Part shown: piece by piece, positions 62,601 to 64,000 of the stretch
Numbering within the stretch: the stretch's first letter is position 1
Layout: each line of letters opens with the position of its first letter
From: Glaesserella parasuis
GTDB lineage: Bacteria > Pseudomonadota > Gammaproteobacteria > Enterobacterales > Pasteurellaceae
Assembly: GCF_002015085.1 (NCBI RefSeq)
Contig: NZ_MUXW01000001.1
Coordinates: forward strand, 36,708-100,707
Length of the DNA stretch: 64,000 nt
Reading direction: 5' to 3'
Translations under genes and position numbers: made by a program
The notes under the pieces: generated by a model
The model's input: the letters and a program-made list of their open reading frames with translations, nothing else
What the model was told of the DNA's origin: nothing
Database searches by the model: none

Positions 62601-64000
62601 GGACCCGCTGGTCCTTGTTCTCCTCGTTCACCTCTAGGACCTGGTTCACCCCGCTCTCCTCTAGGACCTTCTGGGCCTGCAGGACCGCGCTCACCTGCAG
62701 GACCTGCTTCACCTCTTTGTCCTTGTTCACCCCGAGGACCTGCTGGGCCCGTAGGACCTGCTGGACCTACTGGACCCGCGGGACCCATTGCACCTGCTGG
62801 ACCTGCTTCACCTTTCGGACCAGCTTCACCTCTATCGCCCTTAGGACCAGCTACTCCTGGAGCCCCTGCTGGACCCGCAGGACCGCGCTCACCTCGCTCT
62901 CCCGCAGGACCTGGATCACCCTTAGCACCTTGTGGACCTGCTGGACCAACTGCACCCGCAGGACCTACTGGACCTGCTGGGCCCGCAGGACCGCGCTCAC
63001 CTGTTTCTCCTCGCTCACCCTTAGCACCTTGTGGACCTACTGGACCTGCTGGACCTGGTGCACCTTGTGGTCCTGTTGGACCCGCTAGTCCTGGTTCTCC
63101 TCGTTCACCTCTAGGACCTGTTTCACCAGCAGGGCCCCGAGGACCAACTGGACCCGCAGGACCTGCTGGACCAGCATCCCCTTTCGGACCTTGCAGACCA
63201 GCATCCCCTTTCTGACCTGGATCACCTTTAGGACCCCTAGGTCCTGCTGGACCTGTTTGTCCTGTTGCACCCGCAGGACCAACTGGACCCTCTTTCCCTT
63301 GCGGTCCTTGTGGACCCATTGGACCTGGTGCTCCTGGTTCTCCTCGTTCACCTCTAGGACCTGTTTCACCAGCAGGGCCCCGAGGACCAACTGGACCCAC
63401 TGGGCCCGCAGGACCAGCATCCCCTTTCAGACCTTGCTCACCTGCAGGACCCACAGGGCCCCGAGGACCTGCTGGACCCATCGGACCTGTTGCACCCGCA
63501 GGACCGCGCTCTCCCGCAGGACCTGCTTCACCCCGAGCCCCTGCTGGACCCGGAGGACCCATCGGACCTATTGGTCCCTGATCACCCTGTTCACCTTTAG
63601 GACCCTTTTCACCTCTAGGACCTGCTGGACCTGGTACACCTTGTAGTCCTTGTTCTCCTTGTTCTCCTCGTTCACCTCTAGGACCTGTTTCACCAGCAGG
63701 GCCCCGAGGACCTGCTGGACCCGCAGGACCAGCATCCCCTTTCGGACCTTGATCACCTTTAGGACCCCTAGGTCCTGCTGGACCTGTTTGTCCTGTTGGA
63801 CCCGCAGGACCTGTCGGACCTGGTTCACCCCGCTCTCCCCTTGGACCCGGAGGACCCATCGGACCTGTTGCACCCGCAGGACCTGGTTCACCCTTAGCAC
63901 CTTGTGGACCCATTGGACCTGGATCACCTTGTGGTCCTCGTTCTCCTCGTTCTCCTCGTTCACCTCTAGGGCCCGCAGGACCTGGTGCACCATCTCTACC
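59684..64000 (-). CDS. Collagen-like trimeric autotransporter adhesin, VtaA type (5' end outside window)
   Basis: Surface adhesin of the trimeric autotransporter (type Vc) class; the start lies beyond 64000. From 64000 down to about 61225 there are at least 925 residues of unbroken Gly-X-Y triplets (Pro, Ala, Lys, Glu, Arg, Gln and Asp in X and Y), which should fold as a collagen triple helix. A Gly-to-Asp break (VGPQDPTGAK) leads to about 510 residues of autotransporter stalk and head: DAVNGRQVYALTNG neck, ATAVGYKAVAAGDNALAIG head repeats, STDAINGSQLYNVAY neck, and a YadA-like anchor (LRAGIAATTAM to AGAGIALQW). The final residue is Trp. This architecture is known for the VtaA virulence adhesins of Glaesserella parasuis, but the group or number cannot be fixed. 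Confidence 0.92.
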   Translation of the reverse strand, partial: GRDGAPGPAGPRGERGERGERGPQGDPGPMGPQGAKGEPGPAGATGPMGPPGPRGERGEPGPTGPAGPTGQTGPAGPRGPKGDQGPKGDAGPAGPAGPRGPAGETGPRGERGEQGEQGLQGVPGPAGPRGEKGPKGEQGDQGPIGPMGPPGPAGARGEAGPAGERGPAGATGPMGPAGPRGPVGPAGEQGLKGDAGPAGPVGPVGPRGPAGETGPRGERGEPGAPGPMGPQGPQGKEGPVGPAGATGQTGPAGPRGPKGDPGQKGDAGLQGPKGDAGPAGPAGPVGPRGPAGETGPRGERGEPGLAGPTGPQGAPGPAGPVGPQGAKGERGETGERGPAGPAGPVGPAGAVGPAGPQGAKGDPGPAGERGERGPAGPAGAPGVAGPKGDRGEAGPKGEAGPAGAMGPAGPVGPAGPTGPAGPRGEQGQRGEAGPAGERGPAGPEGPRGERGEPGPRGERGEQGPAGPTGPQGAPGPMGPQGPRGEQGLAGAKGEQGPKGDAGPAGPRGPAGPKGDPGPKGDAGPRGETGPAGAMGPAGPRGEKGPKGDKGEQGDQGLKGETGPAGPAGPVGPVGPQGAKGEQGPRGERGEQGPAGPTGAQGAPGERGPKGDTGPKGETGPAGPAGPQGPAGAIGPKGDKGDAGPQGETGATGPMGPAGARGEKGDTGPAGPEGPQGPRGEQGTPGVAGPKGDRGDKGEQGDRGETGAQGAPGERGPKGDAGPEGPRGEQGPKGDTGPKGETGPAGPAGPQGPAGAIGPKGDKGDAGPQGETGPTGPAGPAGAKGDQGPVGERGEQGPKGDTGPKGETGPAGPAGAQGEQGPRGEQGIPGVAGPKGDRGEVGPMGPQGPAGAKGEPGPIGPAGPKGDKGEQGDQGPRGEAGPAGPQGPAGATGPEGPVGPTGPAGPTGPKGDTGPEGPKGEQGPVGPQDPTGAKDLTNLNSVTLGTATMTGDKNTINLTGAGEKVEEEFVKWDPVTKQPIYDKDGNLQKYKEKVDPRVKLSGIADGDISPNSTDAVNGRQVYALTNGNQVEQKKDGSTVTYAKDKDGSVITEVKRDKNGNPELDADGNEIVQAKEYTLTTYNVKGQTEFVTNSVITAIHNMNEQGIKFFHTNDGVAEPINQASNDIDSSASGTYATAVGYKAVAAGDNALAIGKGATASGKNSIAIGTGNQVIANKSGAFGDPNIIRGVQIGTDSAGNPIYKGIDGSYAFGNDNVITSSNTFVLGNNVNNKRDSNGALTWMSATPEGTVENSVYLGNNTTATAGDGSQTGSLKNWKQDGSRGSTTTAGSTGTVSSVTVGNMIYDGFAGATANGVVSVGAAGDERRIQNVATGEISSTSTDAINGSQLYNVAYRLGAKLESEGRQLRAGIAATTAMSNIPQVTLPGKSTLGAGIGTFEGQNAVAVGFSRMSDNGRVILKVSAGATSQGKYNAGAGIALQW
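61685..61813. repeat. 129-bp direct repeat in collagen region, copy 1
   Basis: Identical over 129 bases to 62054-62182. It encodes 43 residues of collagen repeats, including AIGPKGDKGDAGPQGETG. Spacing of 369 bp keeps the frame, so recombination would change length without breaking the gene. Confidence 0.85.
62054..62182. repeat. 129-bp direct repeat in collagen region, copy 2
   Basis: Identical to 61685-61813; see that copy. The flanking codons differ, so the duplication is confined to this block. Confidence 0.85.

Noticed and set aside
61220..63646. Long open frames on the plus strand across the collagen region
   Set aside because: They are the antisense of Gly-X-Y codons; the regular period-9 base pattern keeps other frames open. 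No start signals and no family match.

Overview
The window is a chromosomal segment of a Pasteurellaceae bacterium. The signs are dense copies of the nine-base DNA-uptake word ACAAGCGGT (Actinobacillus pleuropneumoniae-type clade), AT-rich housekeeping genes with typical gammaproteobacterial order (secM-secA-mutT, mukFEB, glmU-thiI), cytolethal distending toxin genes at the left edge, and a huge collagen-like trimeric autotransporter at the right edge. CDT plus a collagen-repeat, YadA-anchored autotransporter (VtaA type) points most strongly to Glaesserella (Haemophilus) parasuis; this species call is an inference.

Layout. 1-1.3 kb: 3' end of cdtB and all of cdtC, then the relic of an aminotransferase gene. 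1.4-5.7 kb: lysine riboswitch and lysC, an AraC-regulator relic, a DUF406 gene, a nitroreductase and cca. 5.7-13.2 kb: the condensin operon mukF-mukE-mukB, carrying a zeta-toxin gene and a small probable antitoxin gene between mukE and mukB. 13.4-18.8 kb: rimK, an AhpD-like gene, mtgA-trpR, lolA, two small envelope genes and hemW. 19-26.4 kb: maltose regulon, malK divergent from malE-malF-malG-malQ across a region with three CRP sites. 26.6-29.2 kb: dksA, pcnB (AUU start) and folK. 29.3-33.7 kb: an NlpE-like lipoprotein, dciA, then secM-secA-mutT. 33.8-37.3 kb: cydDC. 37.3-38.05 kb: a complete type III (ToxIN/AbiQ-like) toxin-antitoxin locus. 38-45.8 kb: envC, a YibQ-like deacetylase, tamA and tamB. 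45.9-49 kb: a frameshifted fadD, rseC and rseB. 49.2-55.9 kb: glmU-thiI, folE, kdkA and yejL-yejM. 56-59.6 kb: topA and a LysR regulator. 59.7-64 kb: the 3' part of the collagen-like autotransporter, running off the right edge.

The main accessory content is: (i) the type III toxin-antitoxin locus, with about 2.8 copies of a 34-bp repeat, an intrinsic terminator and a ToxN-like gene; (ii) the zeta-toxin pair inside the muk operon; (iii) the cdt genes; (iv) the autotransporter. Regulatory items worth reading are the lysine riboswitch with a possible Shine-Dalgarno-masking helix, a SecM ending in a PPIRAGP-type arrest sequence, the AUU-initiated pcnB, the three-CRP-site mal control region, and three intergenic palindromic repeat families. 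I saw no rRNA genes, tRNA genes, insertion sequences or CRISPR arrays.
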